The notes: a model not told the origin generated them from the letters alone. 64,000 nucleotides of DNA from Clostridium sp. CF012 (GCF_018861755.1 NZ_JAHLEF010000001.1:434001-498000); one strand, 5' to 3'; shown: positions 27,344 through 37,207, numbered from the stretch's first letter. A program made the numbers and translations.

Positions 27344-30178
27344 TTACTGGTGTAATTTTAGATACTTTTTTAAATATTTTGCAGTGTAGGAATTTGGATT
27401 TACAGCTATTTCCTCTGGGGTACCCTTCGCAACCACTGTCCCGCCTCTATCTCCTCCTTCTGGGCCAATATCAATGATATAATCTGCAGTTTTAATCACA
27501 TCCAGATTATGTTCTATAACAACTACCGTGTTGCCACCTTGTACCAGTCTCTGTAAAATATCCGTCAATTTATGAACATCAGCAAAATGTAGTCCGGTTG
27601 TAGGTTCATCCAGAATGTAGATGGTTTTTCCTGTACTTCTTCTACTTAATTCCGCCGCAAGTTTAACACGCTGAGCTTCTCCTCCTGACAAAGTTGTAGC
27701 AGGCTGCCCCAACTTAATATAAGATAGACCTACATCATAGAGGGTCTCAATCTTTCGGCGAATGGCAGGCAAATTTTCAAAGAAATTCAGAGCTTCCTCC
27801 ACCGTCATATTCAGTAGGTCATAGATACTCTTGCCCTTAAAAAACACCTCCAAAGTCTCACGATTATATCGCTTTCCCTTACAAACTTCACATGGTACGT
27901 ACACATCCGGAAGGAATTGCATCTCAATTTTTATGATACCGTCTCCTTTACATGCTTCACAACGGCCACCTTTTACATTAAAACTGAAACGTCCCTTGTT
28001 GTATCCTCTTACCTTTGCATCAACCCCAGAAGCAAATAAATCACGAATTTTATCAAATACACCAATATAAGTTGCAGGATTTGAACGGGGAGTTCTTCCG
28101 ATGGGACTCTGATCTATGTTAATAATTTTATCCAGCTGCTTTATACCTTCAATTTTTTCATGTTTACCTGGAATAGTTCTGGCACGATTCAGTTTTTTCG
28201 CCAGTACCTTATATAAAATCTCATTTACCAAGGAGCTTTTTCCGGAACCTGAAACACCTGTTACACAGGTAAACACACCTAAGGGAACAGTAACATCAAT
28301 ATTTTTCAGATTATTCTCCCGTGCCCCATACACCGTCAGATATCCGGTTGGAGATCTTCTGATTTCAGGAACAGGAATGGATAATTTTCCGCTTAAATAA
28401 GCACCGGTAACGGATTTAGGGTTTTTCATTATATCTTCTGCAGTTCCACATCCAATCACTTCACCACCATGCTCGCCTGCCCCTGGTCCAATATCAATTA
28501 TATAATCAGCAGCACGCATGGTGTCCTCATCGTGTTCCACTACCAAAACACTATTCCCTAGGTCTCTTAGGTGGCACAAAGTATTTAGCAGTTTATCATT
28601 ATCCCTCTGATGAAGTCCAATACTGGGTTCATCAAGAATATAGTCTACACCTATAAGTCCAGATCCAATCTGTGTTGCCAGACGAATACGCTGAAGCTCA
28701 CCACCAGATAAGGTGAAGGTTGCCCTTGACAAGTTCAGATAATCTAATCCAACATCAATAAGAAAACTGATTCTTGACTGTATTTCCTTCAAAATCTGTT
28801 CTCCAATTGTCATCTGGAAATGGCTTAGCTTCATCTCTTTAAGAAAATTATACAAATTTTCAATGGAGAGATCCGTTATTTCAAAAATATTTTTACCCGC
28901 CACAGTAACCGCTAGTGACTCTTTTTTAAGACGCTGCCCCGCGCAGGCTTTACATGGGATAATGCGCATAAATGTTTCATACTCAGCTTTCGTAATGTCG
29001 GAAGTGGTTTCCCTGAAACGCTTCTCCACACTTTTAATGAGTCCTTTAAAAGCTAAATTATAGACTCCCTGTGCATGATAACCCTTATAATAGACCTTAA
29101 CACTGCGGTCAGTACCCAAAAGCAGAATATCCTGAATTTCCTTCCCATAGGATTCAAAAGGAACATTCAAACTAAAGTGAAATTCCTTTGCAAGAGCCTC
29201 AAGAATTGCTCTAGTATAGCTTCCCTCATCCTTGCAAGATTGCCATCCAAGCACCACAATAGATCCTTCATTAATACTCCGACTCTTATCGGGAATCATC
29301 AGTTCTTCATCAAATTCCATCTTATAACCCAATCCATGACACTCTGGGCAGGCTCCACTAGGATTATTAAAGGAAAAACTCCTTGGCTCAATGTCCTCAA
29401 TGCTAATTCCACAATCCGGGCAGATAAAATTTTGGCTGAATGTTAAATCCTCCCCACCTATAACCTGCACCATCATAAGCCCATCTGTAAGTTCAAATAT
29501 ATTTTCTATTGAGTCCGTGAGACGCGGTTCTATTCCGCCTTTTACCACCACTCGGTCTACAATAATCTCTATATTATGCTTAATGTTTTTATCCAGAACA
29601 ATCTCTTCTGATAAATCATACTGGTTCCCATCTATGCGGACACGTACATACCCATTCTTCTTCGCCTGTTCCAGCACTTTTTCATGAGTACCTTTCCTTG
29701 CTCTCACCACCGGTGAAAGAAGCAGGATTTTACTACCTTCAGGACGTGCCATTATATGATCTACCATTTGATCCACTGACTGCCTTTTAATCTCTCTGCC
29801 ACATTTCAGACAATGAGGAATCCCTATTCTTGCATACAAAAGACGAAGGTGGTCGTAAATTTCCGTAACCGTTCCAACCGTTGAACGTGGATTTCTATTT
29901 GTGGATTTCTGAGAAATAGAAATGGCAGGAGAAAGTCCTTCAATGCTATATACATCAGGCCTCTTCATCTGTCCCATAAATTGCCTTGCATAGGAAGACA
30001 ACGACTCCATATATCGTCTCTGCCCATCTGCATATATGGTATTAAAAGCCAGAGAAGACTTACCTGATCCACTAACTCCAGTGAAAACAACCAGCCTGTT
30101 CTTTGGTACGTCTATATCAATATTTTTTAAGTTATTCTCGCAGGCTCCCCTGATGCGAATGTATTTTTTCTCAGCCAT
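27344..30178 (-). CDS. uvrA: Excinuclease ABC subunit UvrA
   Basis: A 944-residue nucleotide-excision-repair damage sensor with two ABC ATPase units. N-terminal Walker A is [16 protein letters not shown]; signature [13 protein letters not shown]-terminal Walker [16 protein letters not shown] and signature [12 protein letters not shown]. Zinc ligands CLKCG, CPDCG...CPECHG and CEACKGDG...CEVCKG are present. Start ATG 30178 follows GGGAGG; the ATG 21 codons upstream has none. uvrB and uvrC are not adjacent, so this may be a second UvrA; that needs the whole genome. Codon and base composition look slightly richer in G+C than the flanks. Confidence 0.95.
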   Translation of the reverse strand: MAEKKYIRIRGACENNLKNIDIDVPKNRLVVFTGVSGSGKSSLAFNTIYADGQRRYMESLSSYARQFMGQMKRPDVYSIEGLSPAISISQKSTNRNPRSTVGTVTEIYDHLRLLYARIGIPHCLKCGREIKRQSVDQMVDHIMARPEGSKILLLSPVVRARKGTHEKVLEQAKKNGYVRVRIDGNQYDLSEEIVLDKNIKHNIEIIVDRVVVKGGIEPRLTDSIENIFELTDGLMMVQVIGGEDLTFSQNFICPDCGISIEDIEPRSFSFNNPSGACPECHGLGYKMEFDEELMIPDKSRSINEGSIVVLGWQSCKDEGSYTRAILEALAKEFHFSLNVPFESYGKEIQDILLLGTDRSVKVYYKGYHAQGVYNLAFKGLIKSVEKRFRETTSDITKAEYETFMRIIPCKACAGQRLKKESLAVTVAGKNIFEITDLSIENLYNFLKEMKLSHFQMTIGEQILKEIQSRISFLIDVGLDYLNLSRATFTLSGGELQRIRLATQIGSGLIGVDYILDEPSIGLHQRDNDKLLNTLCHLRDLGNSVLVVEHDEDTMRAADYIIDIGPGAGEHGGEVIGCGTAEDIMKNPKSVTGAYLSGKLSIPVPEIRRSPTGYLTVYGARENNLKNIDVTVPLGVFTCVTGVSGSGKSSLVNEILYKVLAKKLNRARTIPGKHEKIEGIKQLDKIINIDQSPIGRTPRSNPATYIGVFDKIRDLFASGVDAKVRGYNKGRFSFNVKGGRCEACKGDGIIKIEMQFLPDVYVPCEVCKGKRYNRETLEVFFKGKSIYDLLNMTVEEALNFFENLPAIRRKIETLYDVGLSYIKLGQPATTLSGGEAQRVKLAAELSRRSTGKTIYILDEPTTGLHFADVHKLTDILQRLVQGGNTVVVIEHNLDVIKTADYIIDIGPEGGDRGGTVVAKGTPEEIAVNPNSYTAKYLKKYLKLHQ

Positions 30179-30253
30179 AGGTATCTCTCCTCCCTGTATT
30201 TTTAGAATGAAATCTCTTCTTTTGTAAAACTCATAAAACAACCCTAATTAATC

Positions 30254-30580
30254 TCAGGATTTCTTCTTCGTTAACTTTGCTGCTAATTTCTTCTGTGCAG
30301 ATCCTAATTTTACCTTTTCTTCTTTTTCTTCAGCGACTACACGTTCTTTTTCTTTACGCTCCTCTTCTATCTGCTCTTGTTTTCTATGGCATTCCTCTAA
30401 TGCATTGCTCTCCACCGCAGAATTCACTGCTTTTAGAAATTTTTCAAATGCTTCAGGATATAGAAATACTTTTCTTCCAATGTTATCCTGAAACTGCACC
30501 CATATCTTATTATTCTCTATTTCCGTAATAACTCCAAATCCAAATATAATGTGCTCCACTCTCTCATTTACTATGTTCAT
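30254..30580 (-). CDS. Small protein with UvrD-like Tudor domain and charged coiled-coil tail
   Basis: 108 residues. The first half (VEHIIFGFGVITEIENNKIWVQF...GRKVFLYPEAFEKFL) follows the pattern of the small beta-barrel found at the UvrD C-terminus and in CarD-type proteins. Residues 65-108 are Glu/Lys-rich and probably coiled coil. No assigned function. It lies 75 bp upstream of uvrA on the same strand, and a repair or polymerase-docking role is a guess. A good site precedes ATG. Confidence 0.7.
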   Translation of the reverse strand: MNIVNERVEHIIFGFGVITEIENNKIWVQFQDNIGRKVFLYPEAFEKFLKAVNSAVESNALEECHRKQEQIEEERKEKERVVAEEKEEKVKLGSAQKKLAAKLTKKKS

Positions 30581-30737
30581 TTGTCTACCTCCTCTAAATT
30601 CATTCAGACTTAATATTCATACCAATTATTATCAACTATGCAGACATGGTTTCCGTCATAAACAGCACAATTATCTATAGTAAACGTTTACATATCGACC
30701 TTCACACAAATTTAAATACAGCATTCCATAAGTACCG

Positions 30738-31049
30738 TTAATCAGATATTTTGTCTTGCGAATATCCTAGGTGATTATATACTCTATATGTTGAAGCAGA
30801 TTCTTCTTCGTTCCATGGCATGAACCCGCCATAATACTTTTCTGCGATATGCCTTTGTGTTGAGCTGCTAAGGCTGGATAAGCGCTGATAGGCATACTGA
30901 ATTGAATCAAAATCTTCTTTGCAGGTTCGTTTAAAAGTACACTCTTCACCCTGACATTCAGAAATTGTTAACCAAATGCACCTGCCTCTTTCCGATAACC
31001 CACTGCAATCCGGAAATATCTTCAAAAGTGGTAGTCTATATCTGGCCAT
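30738..31049 (-). CDS. Cysteine-rich small protein of unknown function
   Basis: 103 residues with five cysteines in the first half (Cys15, 24, 33, 38, 43: FPDCSGLSERGRCIWLTIS then ECQGEECTFKRTC) and an aromatic C-terminus (AEKYYGGFMPWNEEE). The spacing suggests a small metal site. No family recognised. The ATG follows GGGGAGG perfectly, which supports translation. It is upstream of the Tudor-like gene and uvrA on the same strand. The overlapping 60-codon reading in another frame is a shadow. Confidence 0.65.
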   Translation of the reverse strand: MARYRLPLLKIFPDCSGLSERGRCIWLTISECQGEECTFKRTCKEDFDSIQYAYQRLSSLSSSTQRHIAEKYYGGFMPWNEEESASTYRVYNHLGYSQDKISD

Positions 31050-31343
31050 ATTCCTCCCCCCTCGTATAATGTAGTTGTACTCATTGATAATAAATCAGTC
31101 ATAACAAATACGAATATCATAACTAATATCTTATCTAATGTTCGCAATTCATAAACTTGTAATTAATCTCGTCTTAATTTTGATTATTGTCAAAAACCAA
31201 TATTGGATACTGAAAACCAGTTATTACACCATGATATAATATCTCCTGAATAGAGAAGATAGATGTACTCCCCCTGAGAGGTAAATGATTACCTATACTC
31301 ACTGTTTCCATACATTAGAAACAGTTCTTATCATTATTAAAGT

Positions 31344-31649
31344 TTATTCAGCCTTTGTACAAAAAGAAAATTTAACTTCTTGCACTTTTGTCTTTTCAAA
31401 ATGGCCTTTCACTTCTACAAGTTGATTTTCCAAGCTTTCAAACATGGCGTTAATTTGCTCATCCGTATACTCATATGTGTTTCCATTATGTAACTTATCA
31501 AGACTACTTACTGCACTCATAACCTTATTTACTCTATATACAGCAAGACGAATGAATTTTTCATTCTTAGTCTCCTTTGGTGTGCCATTTGAACCTATTT
31601 CTGCACATTCATCCATATTTATTCCTGTTAATTCGTTTGTCTCTTCCAC
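31344..31649 (-). CDS. Small acidic protein of unknown function
   Basis: 101 residues, starting at GTG 31649 with GAGGAG 6 nt ahead. The centre is helical (FIRLAVYRVNKVMSAVSSLDKL, then EQINAMFESLENQLVEVKGHFE) and might form a helical hairpin; there is no membrane segment. No family recognised. It follows a 53-codon gene on the same strand with 67 bp between. Downstream, ACTGTTTC/GAAACAGT (31301-31325) forms a hairpin without a good T-tract. Confidence 0.6.
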   Translation of the reverse strand: MEETNELTGINMDECAEIGSNGTPKETKNEKFIRLAVYRVNKVMSAVSSLDKLHNGNTYEYTDEQINAMFESLENQLVEVKGHFEKTKVQEVKFSFCTKAE

Positions 31650-31716
31650 TTTATCTCCTCATTTCTTAAAATTTTTCTTAACAAATAATAATCTTTAATG
31701 TTTAAATATTATTAAA

Positions 31717-31878
31717 CTATTTAGTAATATAGTTGTCACTAATGACAGGATATCTATAATCGCATTTATTCTTATTCATACGATTTGGCTTACTTACAGT
31801 ATCATCAAAGAACATTGCTTTCCTTCCGAAGTATTTAGTATTAAGCGTCTTCTTAAATAAATTACTTTTCCTTCCCAT
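31717..31878 (-). CDS. 53-residue basic protein, unknown
   Basis: A short gene with an excellent AGGAGG site 9 nt ahead of ATG 31878. The product begins MGRKSNLFKKTLNTKYFGRK and ends DYRYPVISDNYITK; it is Lys/Arg/Asn-rich with a single Cys and no membrane helix. It lies between the 101-residue gene and the Cys-cluster protein gene, all on the minus strand. No family recognised; it is not a SASP. The strong ribosome site and clean frame argue that it is real. Confidence 0.55.
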   Translation of the reverse strand: MGRKSNLFKKTLNTKYFGRKAMFFDDTVSKPNRMNKNKCDYRYPVISDNYITK

Positions 31879-32011
31879 AACAATTTACCTCCTAATGTTG
31901 TAAAAGATTCATTTCACGACATTTGTTTTGTACCCCTTTAGATCCTATAGACTCGTAGTTACTTTAATATATGAATAAACCACTATTCCACTGCATGTAT
32001 TCAAAGTTTAA

Positions 32012-32785
32012 CTAGCGAATCTTATTATTTATTAGAGTATTATAATAGGTACTTCTTGGTTTTTTAAACTTTTCATCAAAATTGACAATAGATACTCCCA
32101 ATCTTTTTACAATGAAATGTTGGTATAAATAATAAATAAGAGGATATTCAGGATTTAAAACAGCAACATTTCGCTTCTTATCATGAATTATAGACAAATC
32201 GGTATTTTCATCTAATAATTCTGTAACATCACATAGTATCGCATCAAAGTTATCGTCATTAAGAATACTTCCATACCTATGACAAGCAATGCCCATTGCA
32301 CCCTCCTCTGGTTGAGGAAAATAATATGTAGTTCCAAATATCCTGCACTTAAACGGTCTAAAATTGTATATTTGGCACAACTGAGTAGTTACATCAAGAA
32401 AAATACAAGGTAAACTTGTTTTTTCAATTGAAGAGTTTACTTTTTCAATATCATTATCAGTAACATTTAAAAAAAGTCGGGTAGCTTCTGGATATTCATT
32501 TTCAAGCATTATCCAATACTTATCTACTCTTTTTATTAGATTGTTTAATTTTTCTTCATCCCATTTTGATAAATCATTTAGAATTAAATCAAATTCAATA
32601 CTTTGAATGGTGAAATAATCAAAACAGCAATCGCTACAACCTGGAACACATAAGGATACCCCGTTAGCTGTTTGACGGTGTGTTTTTAAATCATACTCTA
32701 GTTGGCTATAAATTTTAAGTTTAGCAGAGGCTTGGCTTTCTTCATGAATATCAGGATGGGAAAAATTTTTTTTCTTACCACTCAT
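32012..32785 (-). CDS. YkgJ-type cysteine cluster protein
   Basis: About 257 residues. The cluster is CVPGCSDCC (Cys46, 50, 53, 54), and a second set LPCIFLD...QLCQIYNFRPFKCR lies in the middle, together the Fe/Zn-binding pattern of the YkgJ/CxxCxxCC family. The function is unknown; a metalloprotein is expected. No Shine-Dalgarno site is seen; ATG 32785 is chosen over an in-frame TTG at 32797. It stands alone, followed by small unknown genes. Confidence 0.75.
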   Translation of the reverse strand: MSGKKKNFSHPDIHEESQASAKLKIYSQLEYDLKTHRQTANGVSLCVPGCSDCCFDYFTIQSIEFDLILNDLSKWDEEKLNNLIKRVDKYWIMLENEYPEATRLFLNVTDNDIEKVNSSIEKTSLPCIFLDVTTQLCQIYNFRPFKCRIFGTTYYFPQPEEGAMGIACHRYGSILNDDNFDAILCDVTELLDENTDLSIIHDKKRNVAVLNPEYPLIYYLYQHFIVKRLGVSIVNFDEKFKKPRSTYYNTLINNKIR

Positions 32786-32900
32786 GCAAAAACACAAATC
32801 ATTTCTTTATTAAATATTATAGACATAAAAAGATCCCTTCTTTTTCATTTGTAGGCATACACTTTTCCATAAGTTACTCCTTTGTTTTATTTAAATCAAA

Positions 32901-32948
32901 AAAAGCGCTGTATCGACGATATTGATATGACCGTCAAGTACAGCACTT
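32901..32948. repeat. Hairpin upstream of the broken recombinase
   Basis: AAAGCGCTGTA and TACAGCACTTT (one mismatch) flank a segment with an inner GACG/CGTC pair. It may act as a terminator or be a mobile-element remnant. Confidence 0.45.
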
Positions 32949-32973
32949 TGAATAGTATAGCATAAAATTTTTA

Positions 32974-33023
32974 TTTATGTAATATCCTAAATTAAAAAAA
33001 TAAAATTTAGGGTATTACATAAA
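32974..33023. repeat. 20-bp inverted repeat
   Basis: TTTATGTAATATCCTAAATT and AATTTAGGGTATTACATAAA match in 19 of 20 positions across a 10-bp loop. No long T-run follows on either strand, so it is not a typical terminator. It lies beside the recombinase remnant. Confidence 0.6.
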
Positions 33024-33097
33024 TAGTTTTGTAATATATATATTAACGTATAAAATCCCCGTTTCGCGGTTACTACCCCATAAAAAAATAAGGTATG

Positions 33098-33409
33098 TTA
33101 TTTACCCTTTTCATACTGATTAATTAATTTATAGAATGTAGTTTTCTTTAAATCTAATATTTTCATAAGATCAACACCACTTATATCATTATCTTGCATC
33201 ATTTTATAATATCTTTCCCATAGCTTAGGATACTCTATAGGCTTTCGTCCTTTGTACTTGCCTTCCGTTACTGCAATTGCTATGCCTTCCATCTGCCTAT
33301 CCTTTAGGTAGTCACGTTCAAGTTGTGCAACTGCTCCGAATATAGTTAACATAAACATGCCTGTAATAAAATTGCCACCATAAAATAATTTACGGTGGCA
33401 AATAGACAA
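33098..33409 (-). pseudogene. Serine recombinase (resolvase) remnant, N-terminus lost
   Basis: The reading FMLTIFGAVAQLERDYLKDR...GIAIAVTEGKYKGRKPI is the end of the catalytic domain of a resolvase/invertase, followed by the helix-turn-helix DLMKILDLKKTTFYKLINQYE. The first hundred or so residues, including the catalytic serine, are missing. The family sequence begins at about FITGMFML, and the preceding codons (MSICHRKLFYGGN) come from a TTGCCACC palindrome. It cannot be catalytically active. Confidence 0.85.
33372..33401. repeat. TTGCCACC palindrome at the recombinase breakpoint
   Basis: TTGCCACC and GGTGGCAA separated by 14 bp. It marks the exact end of the recombinase homology and recurs at 24134-24161. 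Confidence 0.6.
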
Positions 33410-33440
33410 TTTAAATTAAATATTCACTTGTTAAACCCTG

Positions 33441-34808
33441 TTATACCTTCACTATATCTACAATGGTCTCAATATGAGGCGTATGTGGAAACATATCCAT
33501 AAGTACTACCTTTTGAACCTTATATCCGTTATCCATCATTTCCTTCAAATCAACTACTAGACTTTTAGGGTTACAAGATACATAGACTATGTGTGGCGCA
33601 CCAAATTTTATAACATAATCTAAGGCTACAGGATGAACTCCAGCTCTTGGTGGATCTAGAATAATGCAATCTGGTTTATCTTTCACTTCTTTAATAACCT
33701 TTGCTATATCCCCAGCTATAAACTCACAATTGTTAAGTCCATTAATTTTTGCATTTTCATTTGCTGCATCCACGGCTTCTTCTATTAATTCAATTCCTAA
33801 AACTTTTTTAGCTTTAGCTGCAACAATTTGTCCTATAGTTCCCGTTCCGCAATATAAATCAAACACTACTTTTGACTGCGATGAGCCTAAGAAATCCCTA
33901 ACTAAGCTATACAGCTTTTCAGCACCTTTTGTATTAGTTTGAAAAAAGGAAAAAGCATTTATCTTGAACTTAAGATCTAATATTTCTTCCATAATATAAT
34001 CTTTTCCGTATAATATGTCAACTTTATCAGGGTGAACTGTATCTGCCAGACCATCATTAAGCGTATGTATTATCCCTGTAATATTTCCATCACATTTTAA
34101 TTCTTTTAGCATATTAGTTATTTCACTAAAATCAAAATCTATCTGAGTTGTAGTTACAATATTAACTAATATTTCACCAGTATTTTTAGCCTTTCGAATA
34201 ACTAAATTTCTTAGATATCCAACACGCTCCATTATTTTATATTGTGGTATTTTTAATTCTCTAAAATAGTTTAAAACTATCTTTAAAATCTCTCTAAAAT
34301 CAACATCTACAATTCTACAATCATCCACAGTAACTATACTGAAGCTTCGTCCTTTTAGATGCATCCCTAGAGTTAATTCACCATTTTTTTGAAAGTCACC
34401 AAAGGTAAATTCCATCTTATTTCTATATTCGAATTGCTCCGGACTCTTTTCTATTCCTAAAAACTCAAAATCTTTAATTTCTGCTGCCTCAAATAACCTT
34501 AATACCTGTTGCTTTTTAAATTCTAATTGTTTTTCATAAGAAAGAAATTGATGGCTACATCCTCCACACAAATCCGTAATAGTACACTTAGGTTGAATTT
34601 TATAGTCTACATCCTCAAGAACTCTTACAAGTTTTGCTTCGAATCCATCCGGTTTCTTCTTTAATACTCTACCAATTACCTTCTGGCCTGGTAGTGTATT
34701 TTTAATAGAAACTTTTTCACCTTCGTAAAATGCTATGCCTTGCGCTGGAAATTCCATATCTTCTATATCAAATTCGTATTCTTTTCTTTTTTGCATAGTT
34801 TTTTCCAT
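33441..34808 (-). CDS. 23S rRNA (uracil-5-)-methyltransferase, RlmD/RlmCD (TrmA superfamily)
   Basis: A 455-residue SAM-dependent RNA m5U methyltransferase. An N-terminal TRAM-like domain is followed by [4Fe-4S] cysteines Cys75, Cys81, Cys84 ([10 protein letters not shown]) and a Cys in DDCRIV. The C-terminal Rossmann domain has [24 protein letters not shown] and the nucleophile in YVSCNPKSL. Firmicute genomes often have several; the exact uridine cannot be assigned. A 45-bp fragment resembling its 3' end is found at 23953-23997. It follows the RDD protein gene by 5 bp. Confidence 0.92.
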   Translation of the reverse strand: MEKTMQKRKEYEFDIEDMEFPAQGIAFYEGEKVSIKNTLPGQKVIGRVLKKKPDGFEAKLVRVLEDVDYKIQPKCTITDLCGGCSHQFLSYEKQLEFKKQQVLRLFEAAEIKDFEFLGIEKSPEQFEYRNKMEFTFGDFQKNGELTLGMHLKGRSFSIVTVDDCRIVDVDFREILKIVLNYFRELKIPQYKIMERVGYLRNLVIRKAKNTGEILVNIVTTTQIDFDFSEITNMLKELKCDGNITGIIHTLNDGLADTVHPDKVDILYGKDYIMEEILDLKFKINAFSFFQTNTKGAEKLYSLVRDFLGSSQSKVVFDLYCGTGTIGQIVAAKAKKVLGIELIEEAVDAANENAKINGLNNCEFIAGDIAKVIKEVKDKPDCIILDPPRAGVHPVALDYVIKFGAPHIVYVSCNPKSLVVDLKEMMDNGYKVQKVVLMDMFPHTPHIETIVDIVKV

Positions 34809-34813
34809 GTCTC

Positions 34814-35194
34814 CTATCCTTTTGTAATAATTAATCCAGATATTTTCTTACCAATGGTAGTAGATTTTTCACCACTTTCCATAATGCTCATGTAAAATAA
34901 CATAACTACCATAAAAATTATAAATGCCATTTGGAATTTTTGGCTTATAGCATACCCTGCTAATTTTAACAATGCATCTGCGCCAAATACTGCTACTGCT
35001 GATATTCCTCCTACAATTACCAAATCTATAAGATTAGCTTTAAAAGTATCTATAAAATTAGGTTTTATAGATTTGAACTCTTTTGTATTTAGATTATTAA
35101 CACCCATTAGTTCTTCATTTTTTTCTACAAATTTATTATTTATATCATCTGATTCCTCAATAACACTTTTGTTTACGTCCTTTTGTTCTAACAT
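34814..35194 (-). CDS. RDD family membrane protein
   Basis: 126 residues: a polar N-terminus (1-45) and two membrane helices with the RDD pattern ([16 protein letters not shown], then [16 protein letters not shown] and [15 protein letters not shown]). RDD proteins have been tied to ion or osmotic transport in a few bacteria, mostly unknown. The stop is 5 bp before the methyltransferase gene, so both form an operon. AGGAGG precedes ATG. Confidence 0.8.
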   Translation of the reverse strand: MLEQKDVNKSVIEESDDINNKFVEKNEELMGVNNLNTKEFKSIKPNFIDTFKANLIDLVIVGGISAVAVFGADALLKLAGYAISQKFQMAFIIFMVVMLFYMSIMESGEKSTTIGKKISGLIITKG

Positions 35195-35483
35195 TGTAAA
35201 TCCTCCTTCTCATTATACTATTATTTTTCAAAACCTTATTTTATTAATCCACAAAGGGAGAAATACATATATTTTTTTACTCCCATCTATATATAATACG
35301 TATTTATGAAATATAAATCAAGAGGCTATTATGTATCCTTTGAAAATTTAAAGGTTGTTTTTGTGTGATACCCTAACTTTAAGTGAATTGATATAGTTCT
35401 TTAATTTATATTAATAATCATTTATAATGATATGGAAACCATATATTTGGTTTAGATTTTAATAAAAATTAGGTAGGTGCTCT

Positions 35484-36236
35484 ATGATTACTATTATTCT
35501 TCTATGCATGGCTGGTTTTTTAGCAGCCTTTGTAGATTCAATTGCTGGAGGTGGCGGATTAATAAGTGTACCAGCCTTTATGCTTGCAGGACTCCCTCCT
35601 CATATGGTACTGGGTACGAACAAATTCAGCGCCACCGCTGGTTCTTTTACTAGCTCTCTTGGATTTATAAAATCAGGTAAGGCTAATTTCAAACTTTTAA
35701 AATACCTTATCCCCTTTACTTTCATAGGTTCAATGCTAGGTGTTAAAGCAGTACTTAATATAGACCAAAAGTTCCTAAATACCCTAGTATTAATTCTTAT
35801 CATGTTTATTGGAATTTATACTCTTTTTTCTAAATCTTTGGGACTCCAAGATAATTATAAGGGCCTTACTAAAAAAAATGTACTAGGTGGCGTTGCCCTC
35901 GCTTTTTCTCTAGGTTTTTATGATGGTTTCTTCGGTCCTGGCACTGGTTCTTTTTTAGTTTTCGGATTTATAAATATCTTCGGTTTCAACTTTGTATCAT
36001 CTTCTGCCAACGCTCGAATCTTAAACTTTGTCAGCAATGTTACAGCCCTAATTTTATTTGCCATTAGTGGTAAAATAAATTATATGATTGGTATACCAGT
36101 GGCAATATTTATGATTTTAGGAGCTAAACTGGGTACACACGTTGCCTTAAGTAAGGGTTCAAAACTTATAAAACCTATATTTGTAACCATGTCCCTGGCA
36201 GTTGCCTTAAAAATGCTTATAAACATAATTCAATAA
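35484..36236 (+). CDS. TauE/SafE (TSUP) family sulfite/anion exporter
   Basis: A 250-residue membrane protein with about eight helices and the two-repeat TSUP layout: FVDSIAGGGGLISVPAFMLAGLPP...LGTNKFSATAGS in the first half and GFYDGFFGPGTGSFLVFGF in the second. These exporters move sulfite, sulfoacetate or related anions. AGGTAGGTG precedes ATG by about 5 nt. It is monocistronic, between divergent rdd and a terminator. The substrate is not predictable. Confidence 0.88.
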   Translation: MITIILLCMAGFLAAFVDSIAGGGGLISVPAFMLAGLPPHMVLGTNKFSATAGSFTSSLGFIKSGKANFKLLKYLIPFTFIGSMLGVKAVLNIDQKFLNTLVLILIMFIGIYTLFSKSLGLQDNYKGLTKKNVLGGVALAFSLGFYDGFFGPGTGSFLVFGFINIFGFNFVSSSANARILNFVSNVTALILFAISGKINYMIGIPVAIFMILGAKLGTHVALSKGSKLIKPIFVTMSLAVALKMLINIIQ

Positions 36237-36256
36237 TTACATATTAAGTTTAAAAA

Positions 36257-36294
36257 TAAAAAGTAGCTGGCTAAAATAAACCAACTACTTTTTT
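36257..36294. terminator. Terminator after the TauE/SafE gene
   Basis: AAAAAGTAGCTGG/CCAACTACTTTTTT stem with one bulge, T-rich on the plus strand and also A-rich on the other side, so it can serve both convergent genes. Confidence 0.75.
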
Positions 36295-36314
36295 ATCATC
36301 ATCAGATACGATAA

Positions 36315-36560
36315 TTATACTATTTTTTTAAGTTGCTCGGCCTTATATTCTTTTACAAGTTTATTTTTAGCTAAATCAATTACTATAACTTTAACAGTTT
36401 CATCACTAATTTTAAATACCTTACCTTTTTCTTTTGTCCCCATAATATTAACTGAGGTTCCTTGCATAAGTCTATTAACTTCACTGTGGCCACAATAATC
36501 ACATTGTGTTTCATTTGCAATCACTCTTTTACACTTTTTACAATAAAACAAGTCTGCCAT
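36315..36560 (-). CDS. Small zinc-ribbon protein
   Basis: 81 residues. The N-terminal zinc ribbon is YCKKCKRV...CDYCGHSE, followed by a small beta domain (SVNIMGTKEKGKVFKISDETVKVIVIDL). No known role. ATG 36560 has GGGGGAA ahead at normal spacing; the ATG 15 nt upstream would start inside that site. It precedes the Nudix gene in reverse order but is read away from it, so it is probably monocistronic. Confidence 0.75.
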   Translation of the reverse strand: MADLFYCKKCKRVIANETQCDYCGHSEVNRLMQGTSVNIMGTKEKGKVFKISDETVKVIVIDLAKNKLVKEYKAEQLKKIV

Positions 36561-36649
36561 TGAATATTCCCCCATCTCTTATTAGAATTAAAAACATATA
36601 TTTCTAATATATTCAACATTTAACTTATTTTTCCTTTTACTATAAATAT

Positions 36650-37189
36650 TTAATTTTTTATGCTAACTTCACTAGGAAATATGGGTTTTTTTATGTTAGA
36701 AGTCACCATTTCAAAAAATTTATCTATGTAGTTGAATGCTATAAACTCACCCTGCCCTATCATTTGTTTAATTTGCTTCTCGCTAGCCCACCTTGCGTCT
36801 GAAACTTCCTCGTATTCAAGTTTTATATCTTTCATATTAACATTTTGCCTAACAAGCCAAATATCTTCAAAGCCACTAGAAAACTTAATGGTAAACAAAA
36901 TCTCTCCTTTGCTCATATCCAAATCAACACCTAGTTCTTCCTTTGTTTCTCTAATAGCTGCAACTTTACTACTATCACCAACTACTGCAGACCCTGCAGC
37001 AGAACCATCCCACATATTGGGCCAGCCCTCTTTCCAGGGTTGCCTCTTTTGAATTAAAAATTCCCCTTTATCATTAACAATCCAAACATGAACCACCAAA
37101 TGATAATCGCCTTCCTTCACAGGAATACCTCTTTCATGGGTGCGTCCAGTTTTTTCTCTATGTTCATCATAAATATCCCATAATTCCAT
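36650..37189 (-). CDS. Nudix hydrolase (isopentenyl-diphosphate isomerase-like)
   Basis: 179 residues. The Nudix box spans residues 66-88 (GSAVVGDSSKVAAIRETKEELG), with Asp72 in place of the usual first Glu of GX5EX7REUXEEXGU. The N-terminal LVVHVWIVNDKGEFLIQKRQPWKEGWPNMWDGSAAG is typical of the YfcD/IDI-like group. Substrate unknown. A plain ATG with AGGA precedes; a terminator for the next gene lies upstream at 37208-37242. Confidence 0.88.
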   Translation of the reverse strand: MELWDIYDEHREKTGRTHERGIPVKEGDYHLVVHVWIVNDKGEFLIQKRQPWKEGWPNMWDGSAAGSAVVGDSSKVAAIRETKEELGVDLDMSKGEILFTIKFSSGFEDIWLVRQNVNMKDIKLEYEEVSDARWASEKQIKQMIGQGEFIAFNYIDKFFEMVTSNIKKPIFPSEVSIKN

Positions 37190-37207
37190 GAAAATTTCCT
37201 CCCTAAC

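Noticed and set aside
27344-30178. uvrA as a recent horizontal acquisition based on higher G+C
   Set aside because: Sampled lines are 33-45% G+C, but recA and purL lines are also 38-42%, so the contrast is too small to judge by eye.
30767-30949. 60-codon minus-strand reading
   Set aside because: It overlaps the 103-residue gene in another frame and lacks a ribosome site.
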